From Paenibacillus_E qinlingensis (GTDB lineage Bacteria; Bacillota; Bacilli; Paenibacillales; NBRC-103111): a stretch of 64,000 nt of DNA. The notes under the pieces were generated by a model. The model ran no database searches and was not told the DNA's origin. It saw nothing but the letters and a program-made list of their open reading frames with translations. The translations under genes were made by a program, and so were the position numbers. Shown here piece after piece: positions 27,823 to 36,276 of the stretch (the first letter of the stretch is position 1; every line of letters begins with the position of its first letter). Location of the stretch: NCBI RefSeq assembly GCF_028746185.1, contig NZ_JAQIVH010000010.1, positions 160,764-224,763 on the forward strand, read 5' to 3'.

Positions 27823-27982
27823 ATGTAATTAGGATACCACAAAACGGAATTACAAGCCCCTAAGCATGGTAGTGAAAAAGGAACAATTATCCAGTTGCAT
27901 CCAATTTTGTCTTCATCATGTGAAACCACTGGGGCCTCAATTCGTATCAGGAGTATATGAATCATAAGGAGGCAATTTACAC

Positions 27983-28762
27983 ATGTCTATATACAAACGA
28001 ATGCTCGCGAGCGTCGGGATCGGCGCGGCCCAAGTTGATCTCATGCTCCATCAAGATACAGTGAATGCCGGGGAAATGATAAGCGGCGTAGTCCGGATTC
28101 AAGGGGGGCGCGTCGATCAGCAAATCAGTGTCGTTTATGCCTATGTGATGACGCGGTATCTGAAGGAGCAGAACGATACAAAGATGCAAGTAGAAGCTCC
28201 TGTAGCCAAATTCCAGCTTACCGGGGAATTTACTGCCCAGGCAGAGCAGGTCTATGAGTTCCCAGTCTCGTTTCAGCTTCCCAACATGACGCCAGCAACT
28301 TTAGGAAGAACACCTGTGTGGATACAAACAGGATTGGATATTAAAGAAGCGATTGATCCGAAGGATCAAGATCAGCTTCAAGTAAGGCCACATCCACATT
28401 CTGAGATTGTACTGGAAGCAATCAATGAACTTGGATTCCGACTTCGCGAGGTAACTTGTGAATATGCGCCAGCTATCGGTAGAGAGAACGGCTTGCCTTT
28501 CGTTCAAGAATTCGAATTCGTGCCCACCATGCAATTCCGGGGCCAACTGGATGAGTTGGAAATTATTTTCTTCCCGGACGAGGACGGTGTTGACTTGCTG
28601 CTGCAGATTGATCGCAAAGCGCGCGGTCTTGCCGGCCTATTTGCCGAAGCGACGGGTACGGATGAAAGGTTTGTGAGGGTACGATTCGAACGTAATCAAC
28701 TAGATTCAGGAACTAGCCACGTTGCCGATGAACTAGCTGAGTTGATCCGCAGGTACTTATAA
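27983..28762 (+). CDS. spo0M: Sporulation-control protein Spo0M
   Basis: A 259-residue arrestin-like beta-sandwich protein of the Spo0M family: MLHQDTVNAGEMISGVVRIQGG near the N-terminus, FPVSFQLPNMTPAT, TGLDIKEAIDPKDQDQLQVRPHP and a C-terminal FFPDEDGVDLLLQIDRK segment. In Bacillus Spo0M influences early sporulation. The ribosome-binding site AAGGAGG is strong and the gene ends in a terminator, so it is monocistronic. Confidence 0.88.
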   Translation: MSIYKRMLASVGIGAAQVDLMLHQDTVNAGEMISGVVRIQGGRVDQQISVVYAYVMTRYLKEQNDTKMQVEAPVAKFQLTGEFTAQAEQVYEFPVSFQLPNMTPATLGRTPVWIQTGLDIKEAIDPKDQDQLQVRPHPHSEIVLEAINELGFRLREVTCEYAPAIGRENGLPFVQEFEFVPTMQFRGQLDELEIIFFPDEDGVDLLLQIDRKARGLAGLFAEATGTDERFVRVRFERNQLDSGTSHVADELAELIRRYL

Positions 28763-28797
28763 GATTTCGTAGTCATCCAATAGTGATAAATGATAAG

Positions 28798-28828
28798 AAG
28801 CCTTTCCCGTTGTGGAGAGGCTTTTTAT
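28798..28828 (+). terminator. Intrinsic terminator after spo0M
   Basis: Arms AAGCCTTTCC (28798-28807) and GGAGAGGCTT (28814-28823, one mismatch) followed by a T-run. Confidence 0.75.
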
Positions 28829-28934
28829 ATTTTTGTCAATTCATATCTTAACTGAACCGTATTCCATTGTTATAATATGACTGGGGCAATAATAGAAGGA
28901 TTCTTTTTAAATACTGATACAGGAGGCGGCCACT

Positions 28935-29531
28935 TTGACAAAAAATAAATTTCAGTTGAAAAGAGAAGCTACCTATCAGTTGCTCGTTGAGGCGGGGATG
29001 ATGTGTTTTTCGGAAAAAGGATATGCGGCAACAACACTCGGAGATATCGTCGCACGAACGGGACATACGAAGGGTGCGTTTTATGGTCATTTTACAAGCA
29101 AAGAAATGTTATTCATGCATGTGCTTAATTATCAAATTCAAATAACGGATGGATGGGCTGAAATTCCCAAACAATTTAATCCTAAGGATACTTCTCTTGA
29201 GGAAGTTCTTTCAATTACGCTTACACGCCTTGGGCAAATGTTAAAAGGTCTCGACAAGTGGATCGTAGTGTTAATCGATTTCTACCAGCAAACCAAACAT
29301 GATCCGGAGATTCATAGCATGCTCAAACACAAATATCGCGAGTGGATTGCGGGGATCGAAGCATTAGTAAACACCTTGCAGGTACAGGGCTGGATCGCGC
29401 CTGATAAGGATGTCCGTCTGATTGCCATGCAAGTGATTGCATTTAACGAAGGGTATGCCGTCTTCTCGCTTTTATTTGGGGGCACAGACCCGATAGCACA
29501 TATCAAGGGCTTGGTTAAGTTAATGTCTTGA
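28935..29531 (+). CDS. TetR/AcrR family transcriptional regulator
   Basis: A 198-residue repressor starting at TTG 28935 behind AGGAGGCGG. The N-terminal helix-turn-helix reads MMCFSEKGYAATTLGDIVARTGHTKGAFYGHFTSKEMLF, the standard TetR layout with the recognition helix at TKGAFYGHF. The C-terminal ligand-binding half is all-helical and divergent. Its target is unclear; the next gene downstream is a secreted SLH protein with its own promoter-like element. Confidence 0.87.
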   Translation: MTKNKFQLKREATYQLLVEAGMMCFSEKGYAATTLGDIVARTGHTKGAFYGHFTSKEMLFMHVLNYQIQITDGWAEIPKQFNPKDTSLEEVLSITLTRLGQMLKGLDKWIVVLIDFYQQTKHDPEIHSMLKHKYREWIAGIEALVNTLQVQGWIAPDKDVRLIAMQVIAFNEGYAVFSLLFGGTDPIAHIKGLVKLMS

Positions 29532-29578
29532 TGCACCATGCTAGTAAGCGTATCCGTCTTCAAATGACAACTATTTCC

Positions 29579-29608
29579 TTGACGGATTCTTTGCGCTCCT
29601 CATATTAT
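29579..29608 (+). promoter_or_regulatory. Promoter-like element upstream of the SLH-protein gene
   Basis: TTGACG (29579-29584) and TATTAT (29603-29608) with an 18-bp spacer lie about 125 bases before the SLH-protein start. Confidence 0.5.
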
Positions 29609-29731
29609 ATACTATACGGAATATATTCAATTTCAGTTTAGTAAACGATTTCGGTAGTCAGTCCGAGAGTTGCCGCACCGACCGAGCATTTACGAGCGAT
29701 ATTCCAATTGAACATTTGAGGAGAGATATTC

Positions 29732-32700
29732 ATGGACATCATTCGGAGTTCGCCCGGCAGGCGGCAAATTGTACGGACCTTTCTAGCAACAGTGTTATTT
29801 ACAACTATCATATTAACGGCAATATCCATATACAGTCAGACTGTATTTGCTGCGTCCGATTGGAGGATGGGTGCAGGTGGATCCGGCGATCCAGCGGCAC
29901 TCGGTTTTGATCCATTCGGGCTGGATGTCGATCCCGTTAATGGCTACTTTTTTGTAACCGATGAAAGTAATTTCGCAGTAAAAATATTCGATTCGAACGG
30001 AACAGCGGCAGGGACGTTAACTGCCTCCTCTGGGAGCTTCATGGAGCCTCTAGCCATTAAGTTGGACGGGGCAGGTCATATCTATGTAACGGATAAGTGG
30101 TACCTTTACCGATTTGATGTTACCTTTTCAAGCGGTGTTTACACGTTCAGCAATATGATCAAATGGGACGGCAGTAGCGTTAATCCTTCGGTAGGCAGAC
30201 TAGATTATGCTCAGGGAATCGCTGTGTATGGCAACGATCTGTACATCGCGGATACGAATAATAATCGCGTGCTCAAATTCGATGCGCACGACTTCAGTTC
30301 AACGAGTAGTCCAGAGATATGGTCGGGCGATTTGGACTCCGATCCGATCATAAACGCGACAATCGATAATCCTTTCGGTATCGCTGCAGACAGTTCCGGC
30401 GTATACATCGGCAACAATAGGAACAATAGCGCTGGAAAAATCATCAAATTGAAGACCGATGGGAGCACATGGATTCGTACGATCAATGCTCCTAAAGGCT
30501 TCAGCTTGCATACTGACGGCTATTTGTATGTAGCGGTCAATGGAAGTGCTGGCAGCCTTGTTACCCGGTTCGATTCAAGTTTGAACGAAAACTCGGTATA
30601 TTTTACAGGCAACTCGAACGCAATTGCTCCTGCTAATGTCGGATTTGATTATACGGGGGCGCTGTATCTAAGCACTTATGCCCAAATGGTGGGATACGAA
30701 AGTTATAATACCATATGGAAGCAGTCGCTAGGGTCGCCTGACAACCGGCTGTCCGGGCTAACAGCAAGCGGAGTTACAGTTAACCCGTCGCCATTCTCGC
30801 CGAACACTCAAGACTACACAGCCAGCGTGGCGAGCAACGTTACCACAACGACGGTTACGCCAGTACTAAGTGATACTACAGCTAGTGTTACTGTTAATGG
30901 TACGAGCGTAACCAGTGGCAGTGCCTCATCTTCCATTACATTAAGTAAAGGCTATAATACGATTCCAGTCGTCGTGACGGCCATCAACGGAGCAAAGCGG
31001 ACCTATACGATCAAGGTAAACCGTGCGCCATATACGGATGCAGCGCTAAGTGGGCTTACCGTTAGCAATGGAACACTCAATCAGACGTTCGATACAGGAA
31101 CGTTTGCCTATACGGCTACTGTAGCCAATAACGTTACATCGGTAGATGTCACACCAACTTTTGCTAACAGTCGTGCAACACTGAAAGTAAACAACGTGCA
31201 GGCTACAAGTGGGAGCCCGTTCGCTGTTTCTTCACTTGTTGTGGGACCGAACACAATTACCGTTAGCGTCACTGCCGAAGACGGTACCACAATGCAAGAT
31301 TACACTATCATGGTCACGCGAGAACCTTCAGCTATTGCTACGCTAAGTGCATTGCTAATAAGTCCGGGAGCATTCCGCGAAACATTCGCTTCCGGCAGAA
31401 CTACCTATACGGCAGACGTGGCGAACAATGTCTATGAGATGAACGTGACACCGACCGTCACAGACGGTATGTCGTCGTTAAAGGTTAATGATGTAGCGTC
31501 GGTGAGTGGCGCAGTCTATGGTCCGATCCCGCTTGCTGTCGGTGCGAACACCATTACACTGCTCGTCACTGCACAGGACGGCACAACGACGACTTCGTAT
31601 AGCATCATCGTCACGCGGGCTCCTTCATCCGAAGCTACGCTAAGCGCGTTGACAATAAGTCCGGGAACCTTCCAAGAAACGTTCACTTCGGGCAGGACCG
31701 CCTATACGGCTAGTGTCGCGAACGATGTCACTGAGATTACCGTGACGCCGACCGTCACAGATAGTTTGTCGTCGTTAAAGGTTAATGATGTAGCGTCGGT
31801 GAGTGGCGCTGTCTATGGTCCGATCCCGCTTGCTGTTGGTGCGAACACCATTACACTGCTCGTCACAGCACAGGACGGCACGACGACAACCTCGTACAGC
31901 ATCATCGTCACGCGAGCTCCATCATCCGAAGCTACGCTAAGCGCTTTGACAATAAGCTTGGGGGCATTGAATGAAACGTTTGCTGCCGAAACGCTTGCCT
32001 ATACGGTAAATGTAGAGCCGAATGTTTCTTCCATCAGCGTGACGCCTGTCTCCACCGAGAGCCATGCGACGCTCATAATGAATGGCATCCCAGCGGCAAC
32101 TGGTAGTGCTTTCGGTCCGATTGCACTAAACCCGGGTTCAAACACCGTAACCATTGTGGTCACAGCACAAGATGGCATAACGCAGAAGTCATATCGTTTG
32201 GACATTATCCGAAGCGTTAGTAACGAATCGACCGAGCCCGTATTTAATGCGGCAGATTTAGATTCCCTGAGCTTGCTAGCTGATGAGGAAACACTTGTCC
32301 TAAGCCCAACATTCAAAAGCGACATACGCTCGTATACGGCAAAAACAGCCGCGAAGAAGATACATTTTACAGCAAAAACAATTTACATGGATGCCAAGGT
32401 TAGCCTGCTAGGCAAGAACCTCCAAGAGGAGGCGGAAATTGAATTACATCCTGGAGACAACACCGTTGCGCTGCAGGTAACACACATAAGTGGACTGTCG
32501 CAGACTTATACCATAACCATTTACCGTACTACAACCGAGGCACTGCCTGTACAGCCTGCTGGTCTAAATGATATTGCCGGAAATTGGGCGGAAGCAGAAA
32601 TACGCAGAGCAGTAGCTCAAGGTTGGGTTGCTGGCTATCCAGACGGCTCGTTCCATCCAGAACGCGAAGTGACAAGAGCTGAGTTTGTGCAGTTGTTGGC

Positions 32701-33097
32701 TAAGTCCCTTGGATGGAAGCAACCGGAAGCAGGGAGCTTGCCCGGTTATGCCGACGTAGATGACATCGGGTTGTGGGCACGGCCGGCAATTTCAATGGCT
32801 CTTCAGCTGGGCATTATTAACGGCTATGAGGATGGAAGTTTCCGTCCTAACCGTTCGCTGACGCGTGCGGAAATGACCATGCTGATCGTCAGATCGTTGG
32901 GATTAACTGTAGAAATGAATCAATCAACTTCATTTGCTGACAATTCGAGTATTCCTTCTTGGGCGTTGGCCTATATCGCCGAAGCGGCAAAACAGGGCCT
33001 CGTCAATGGATTGGACAATAATTTATTCGGGCCGAACAGTACGGCAACGCGAGCCCAAGCCGTCGTCATACTAACAAGATTGATGGCGCGAGAGTAG
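29732..33097 (+). CDS. Secreted NHL-repeat / cadherin-like / SLH-domain cell-surface protein
   Basis: A 1121-residue surface protein. The signal peptide spans residues about 15-41 (to VFAAS). Residues about 50-330 read as an NHL/beta-propeller (repeated FGLDVDPVNGYFFVTD-type units). Residues about 340-890 hold five to six cadherin-like beta-sandwich repeats of about 95-99 residues, each opening with ATLSALTIS-type and closing with YSIIVTRAPSSE-type sequence. Residues about 946-1121 hold three SLH domains (WAEAEIRRAVAQGWVAGYPDGSF and two more) that would bind secondary cell-wall polymer. Two adjacent repeats are nearly identical in DNA (297-bp period near 31471 and 31768), a sign of recent duplication. 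The ribosome-binding site is GAGGAGAG. Confidence 0.9.
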   Translation: MDIIRSSPGRRQIVRTFLATVLFTTIILTAISIYSQTVFAASDWRMGAGGSGDPAALGFDPFGLDVDPVNGYFFVTDESNFAVKIFDSNGTAAGTLTASSGSFMEPLAIKLDGAGHIYVTDKWYLYRFDVTFSSGVYTFSNMIKWDGSSVNPSVGRLDYAQGIAVYGNDLYIADTNNNRVLKFDAHDFSSTSSPEIWSGDLDSDPIINATIDNPFGIAADSSGVYIGNNRNNSAGKIIKLKTDGSTWIRTINAPKGFSLHTDGYLYVAVNGSAGSLVTRFDSSLNENSVYFTGNSNAIAPANVGFDYTGALYLSTYAQMVGYESYNTIWKQSLGSPDNRLSGLTASGVTVNPSPFSPNTQDYTASVASNVTTTTVTPVLSDTTASVTVNGTSVTSGSASSSITLSKGYNTIPVVVTAINGAKRTYTIKVNRAPYTDAALSGLTVSNGTLNQTFDTGTFAYTATVANNVTSVDVTPTFANSRATLKVNNVQATSGSPFAVSSLVVGPNTITVSVTAEDGTTMQDYTIMVTREPSAIATLSALLISPGAFRETFASGRTTYTADVANNVYEMNVTPTVTDGMSSLKVNDVASVSGAVYGPIPLAVGANTITLLVTAQDGTTTTSYSIIVTRAPSSEATLSALTISPGTFQETFTSGRTAYTASVANDVTEITVTPTVTDSLSSLKVNDVASVSGAVYGPIPLAVGANTITLLVTAQDGTTTTSYSIIVTRAPSSEATLSALTISLGALNETFAAETLAYTVNVEPNVSSISVTPVSTESHATLIMNGIPAATGSAFGPIALNPGSNTVTIVVTAQDGITQKSYRLDIIRSVSNESTEPVFNAADLDSLSLLADEETLVLSPTFKSDIRSYTAKTAAKKIHFTAKTIYMDAKVSLLGKNLQEEAEIELHPGDNTVALQVTHISGLSQTYTITIYRTTTEALPVQPAGLNDIAGNWAEAEIRRAVAQGWVAGYPDGSFHPEREVTRAEFVQLLAKSLGWKQPEAGSLPGYADVDDIGLWARPAISMALQLGIINGYEDGSFRPNRSLTRAEMTMLIVRSLGLTVEMNQSTSFADNSSIPSWALAYIAEAAKQGLVNGLDNNLFGPNSTATRAQAVVILTRLMARE

Positions 33098-33200
33098 GAG
33101 CGGTTGTTGTGTTGCAATAGAGGGTTGCCTATTGTCCATCTTTCGCAGTATCCTTGCATATAGATGATTAGACGATGAATGATCAAGGGAGCTGAGACAG

Positions 33201-33782
33201 ATGGAAGTCAAATTTTGCAGTAGCTGCGGAGCTGCCATGGAGACGCGTGATGTGGATGGAACGGAGAGACGGGCCTGCACAGCGCCAGAATGTAGTTTTG
33301 TACATTGGGGGAACTACAGCATCGGTGTCGGAGCGCTTGTGATGAAGGATGAGAAGATTTTGCTTGTGCGCAGAGCGCAAGAACCTGGGAAAGGCCGCTG
33401 GACGAACCCTGGTGGCTATATTGAGCAGCATGAATTGATTCAAGAGACGATTGTACGAGAAGTATTGGAAGAATCCGGTGTCGAGGCGTCCGTCTCACGA
33501 CTGGTTGCTGTGCGCGATCTGCCAAGAAGCATTCATAATGTGTACATAGCCTTCGAAATGACTTACATTAGCGGAATTCCTCAGCCGGATGGCGTTGAGG
33601 TAGATGCAGCAGGCTTTTACAGCCTAGAAGAAATGGCTTCCATGCCAGTGGCTGATTTCACGAAATGGCTCATTGATGTCGCCTTGCATGCCAAAGGGGA
33701 TGGTCTAATTGAGGATAAAGAACCTGTCATTGCGATGGCTGGATACGGATTGTACCGTGTACCCAAGGTTAACAACGTATGA
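33201..33782 (+). CDS. Nudix hydrolase with N-terminal zinc ribbon
   Basis: A 193-residue protein. The N-terminal CSSCG and a second Cys pair (CTAPEC) form a zinc-ribbon-like head. The Nudix box is complete: G-YIEQH-E-LIQETIV-REVLEESGV, near residues 72-94. Such enzymes hydrolyse nucleoside diphosphate derivatives, and zinc-ribbon members include NADH pyrophosphatases and ADP-ribose hydrolases. Its stop overlaps the next start by four bases, so it is co-translated with the DUF1284 gene. Confidence 0.87.
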   Translation: MEVKFCSSCGAAMETRDVDGTERRACTAPECSFVHWGNYSIGVGALVMKDEKILLVRRAQEPGKGRWTNPGGYIEQHELIQETIVREVLEESGVEASVSRLVAVRDLPRSIHNVYIAFEMTYISGIPQPDGVEVDAAGFYSLEEMASMPVADFTKWLIDVALHAKGDGLIEDKEPVIAMAGYGLYRVPKVNNV

Positions 33783-34201
33783 TTGGGCTTCGCGGACATC
33801 ACCTGCTCTGTTTGTTAGGCTACCGAGGAATGGGATATTCCCCAGCGTTTTGTGAAAATATGACGACGGTCTATGAGCAGCTGCGCACAGAGCCTGAGAC
33901 GATGATTCGCGTTGTGCTCGGACCTGACGATCTGTGTGCGGAATTTCCGAAGGATGAAGTTGCGCATTGTGAGAATCGGACTGTATATCAGCGAGACGCA
34001 GAGATCGTTGCCAAGCTTGGCTTGGAGGTGGGGATGGAGCTGACCTGGTCCAGCATTTGCGGTCAAGTTGCTCTTGAAGTAAAGCCCACAGATATCAGCA
34101 ATCTCTGTGCGACATGCCGTTGGGAGCCTTATGGTGTTTGTGCGGAAGGCGTACGTATTGTAGGGGAAGGTGGCGCATTGCCGCCTGTACCGAGGAAGTA
34201 A
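33779..34201 (+). CDS. DUF1284 domain protein
   Basis: A 140-residue protein beginning LRGHHLLCLLGYRGMGYS, the DUF1284 signature, with several Cys residues (ending in CATCRWEPYGVC) that could bind a metal or an iron-sulfur cluster. Function unknown. Translationally coupled to the Nudix gene and followed by a strong terminator. Confidence 0.8.
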   Translation: MIGLRGHHLLCLLGYRGMGYSPAFCENMTTVYEQLRTEPETMIRVVLGPDDLCAEFPKDEVAHCENRTVYQRDAEIVAKLGLEVGMELTWSSICGQVALEVKPTDISNLCATCRWEPYGVCAEGVRIVGEGGALPPVPRK

Positions 34202-34234
34202 AAGGACTTGCGCGTAAGCGCAAGTCCTTTTTTC
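34202..34234. terminator. Strong bidirectional terminator
   Basis: Perfect 12-bp arms AAGGACTTGCGC and GCGCAAGTCCTT with loop GTAA, flanked by A and T runs. Confidence 0.9.
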
Positions 34235-34880
34235 ATACAAAAATACTGACATCGGAGCCTATTTCCAGCTTCTCAGCTGGGGAAGAAAGAATATTTGCGA
34301 CCATCCGCATCTCATCGATGGGTTGTAGATAGGATCTTAACTGGCGACTATCCTTCTGGTCGGGCTGCAGCCACTTCTCCATCTGTTCCTCATCCAGAAT
34401 AGCTGGCATGTTTATGTGGTACGGAGAGACAACAGAGTTGGATTCCGTCATAAGCATCATGCACGTGCGAAGTTCCTCTCCCCCTGAAGGGGCTTGCCAA
34501 ATGTCGTACAGTCCGGCAATGCCGAACGTGCCGCTCCGCATTTTGAAACGAATCCACTCCGTCTCCTTACCTTCCGTTCGCCCCACGTAGAAACTGCTGC
34601 AGGGGATGACACAACGTTGTTTTTTGACGATGCGCTCGAACACGATATTGGAGAAAATGGAATTGCGATCACCGCATACAGCATCCTTTGCCCAGAAAGG
34701 CATTAACCCCCAGCGAAATTCATCTAAAATACGCTCTCCCTTGCGATTGATCATCACAGCAGATACAGATTCAGTTGGGCGGACCTCATACCGATTGGAA
34801 CTGTAAGATAAGAGCCGATCTACGCGGAATTGCTTCATGACTTCGTGAACATCAGCCAGAATGGCTATGGAATGACACAT
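34233..34880 (-). CDS. SRAP/YedK-like protein with divergent active site
   Basis: A protein of about 215 residues of the SOS-response-associated peptidase family, which crosslinks to abasic sites in single-stranded DNA through the Cys after the initiator Met. Start 34880 gives MCHSIAIL, placing Cys at position 2 as the chemistry needs; the longer frame would add three residues in front. The core WGLMPFWAKD and a late YHINMPAIL match the family. The usual GFYEW with catalytic Glu reads SFYVGR here, and the usual YNxxPT reads YEVRPT. Either this is a divergent branch or the activity is altered. Confidence 0.75.
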   Translation of the reverse strand: MCHSIAILADVHEVMKQFRVDRLLSYSSNRYEVRPTESVSAVMINRKGERILDEFRWGLMPFWAKDAVCGDRNSIFSNIVFERIVKKQRCVIPCSSFYVGRTEGKETEWIRFKMRSGTFGIAGLYDIWQAPSGGEELRTCMMLMTESNSVVSPYHINMPAILDEEQMEKWLQPDQKDSRQLRSYLQPIDEMRMVANILSSPAEKLEIGSDVSIFV

Positions 34881-34978
34881 GATTATCACCTCATTTTGAT
34901 TTTCATTATTGTTTTCCTAATGCAACCAATTCATGTATAAGGCTTAACACTTTTTTCCACGGCAATTCCATATGAAAA

Positions 34979-35003
34979 AACCAGAAGCATTCTGCTCCTG
35001 GTT
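34979..35003 (-). terminator. Intrinsic terminator of the diguanylate cyclase gene
   Basis: Arms 34979-34989 and 34993-35003 (AACCAG...CTGGTT, mostly paired), followed on the minus strand by a T-run. Confidence 0.8.
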
Positions 35004-35010
35004 GTAAGGG

Positions 35011-36123
35011 TTATTCAGCTATTGGCATTTGAATATCGGCAGCATGGACATGTATCCGGTTTTTGCCGTTGCGTTTGGCGGTGTACAAGCATTCGTCGAC
35101 AAGCTGGAACCATGCCTTTTTCATCGTATTTCGATTATAGGTCGCGAGTCCAATACTCATCGTCAGTCTTTGATCCGGCATTTCAGGAATGATCGTATCA
35201 CGTACGGATTTCATGATTTCTTCGCAAATGGCAAGCACATCTTGTTGCGATTTCCCTACGAATAATACGGCAAACTCCTCACCGCCATAGCGAAAGGACA
35301 TATCATCTGGTCCAAGCACCTCTTTAAGAATGGAGCCGATCGTTTTGAGCACGACATCCCCAACCCAATGACCATAATTATCATTAATAAGTTTGAAATT
35401 ATCGATGTCCATTAAGGCAAGCTCCAGTGGTGTATCATGAGGCATATGCGAAATGAGGTGGTCTGTATGCTCTTGGAAAGAACGATGATTGAACAATTCG
35501 GTAAGCGCATCGACCTTGGAAAGACGATCAATCATGACGTTACGAATCAGCAGATCTTGCTCACGTATGACAGAGTGTTTAAGCTTGGCAATCAGTTCGA
35601 GTCCACGGCTCATAATGGCAAAACAAAGCATAGACGTTGCGGTCAAGGTGGTCAAAGAGACGATAATTTCGTAAGGGTTTGTTGTTTGTCCTTGTATCAT
35701 CGGTATGAGGAATAGAATGAATAAATAGACAACACCTAGACTGAAGGCGAAAATAACATATTTCTTATGAAAATAAATCGAGGCTAATAAAATCGGCATG
35801 CAAAGCAGCTCATAGCTGTGCGTCATTTCAGGAATACAAAGGATGAAAATACTAACCATGGTCATAGTCCATACGATCATGATAAACTCACTATAGTTCT
35901 TCAAATAGTGGATGGCCAAATAACCTAGGCCCATAAGAAGAAGCTGCAACGTCGTAGGGAGAAGTTGAAAACGCATAAAGCTATTGAACCAATTCGACGG
36001 CTGCTCGGTAATTTCATAACCTAGAGCAATCGTAGCAGCTACTTCATAAATGATGAGGATCCACCATAACGTTAGAATGAGTTTTCGATTCCAAGTCGGA
36101 TCATGTGCTGGAAATTGTTCCAT
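35011..36123 (-). CDS. Membrane-bound diguanylate cyclase (GGDEF domain)
   Basis: A 370-residue protein with about six membrane helices in the first 190 residues and a C-terminal GGDEF domain. The signature is RYGGEEF (about 277-283), with the substrate-binding stretch LMDIDNFKLINDNYGHWVGD upstream, so it should make c-di-GMP from GTP. No RxxD inhibitory site is present five residues before GGEEF. A single-gene unit with its own terminator, divergent from the eCIS ATPase; a regulatory link to the eCIS is possible but not shown. Confidence 0.88.
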   Translation of the reverse strand: MEQFPAHDPTWNRKLILTLWWILIIYEVAATIALGYEITEQPSNWFNSFMRFQLLPTTLQLLLMGLGYLAIHYLKNYSEFIMIVWTMTMVSIFILCIPEMTHSYELLCMPILLASIYFHKKYVIFAFSLGVVYLFILFLIPMIQGQTTNPYEIIVSLTTLTATSMLCFAIMSRGLELIAKLKHSVIREQDLLIRNVMIDRLSKVDALTELFNHRSFQEHTDHLISHMPHDTPLELALMDIDNFKLINDNYGHWVGDVVLKTIGSILKEVLGPDDMSFRYGGEEFAVLFVGKSQQDVLAICEEIMKSVRDTIIPEMPDQRLTMSIGLATYNRNTMKKAWFQLVDECLYTAKRNGKNRIHVHAADIQMPIAE

Positions 36124-36276
36124 CAGAAGGTGGCCACTTTCCTTTCAGGGCAGTAGGTGTCGAAATGATTTGTGCCTTATCCTGATATTGTAAAGAATAA
36201 CCCCCTCTTTAGGCAAGCTATTAATGATGTTAATCGAATCGTTTTGAAAAAATATATATAGTCATTGGGGAGGCCT

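Noticed and set aside
27681..27965. 94-codon minus-strand ORF
   Set aside because: It lies over the SRPBCC remnant and non-coding sequence and has no recognisable domain or start signal.
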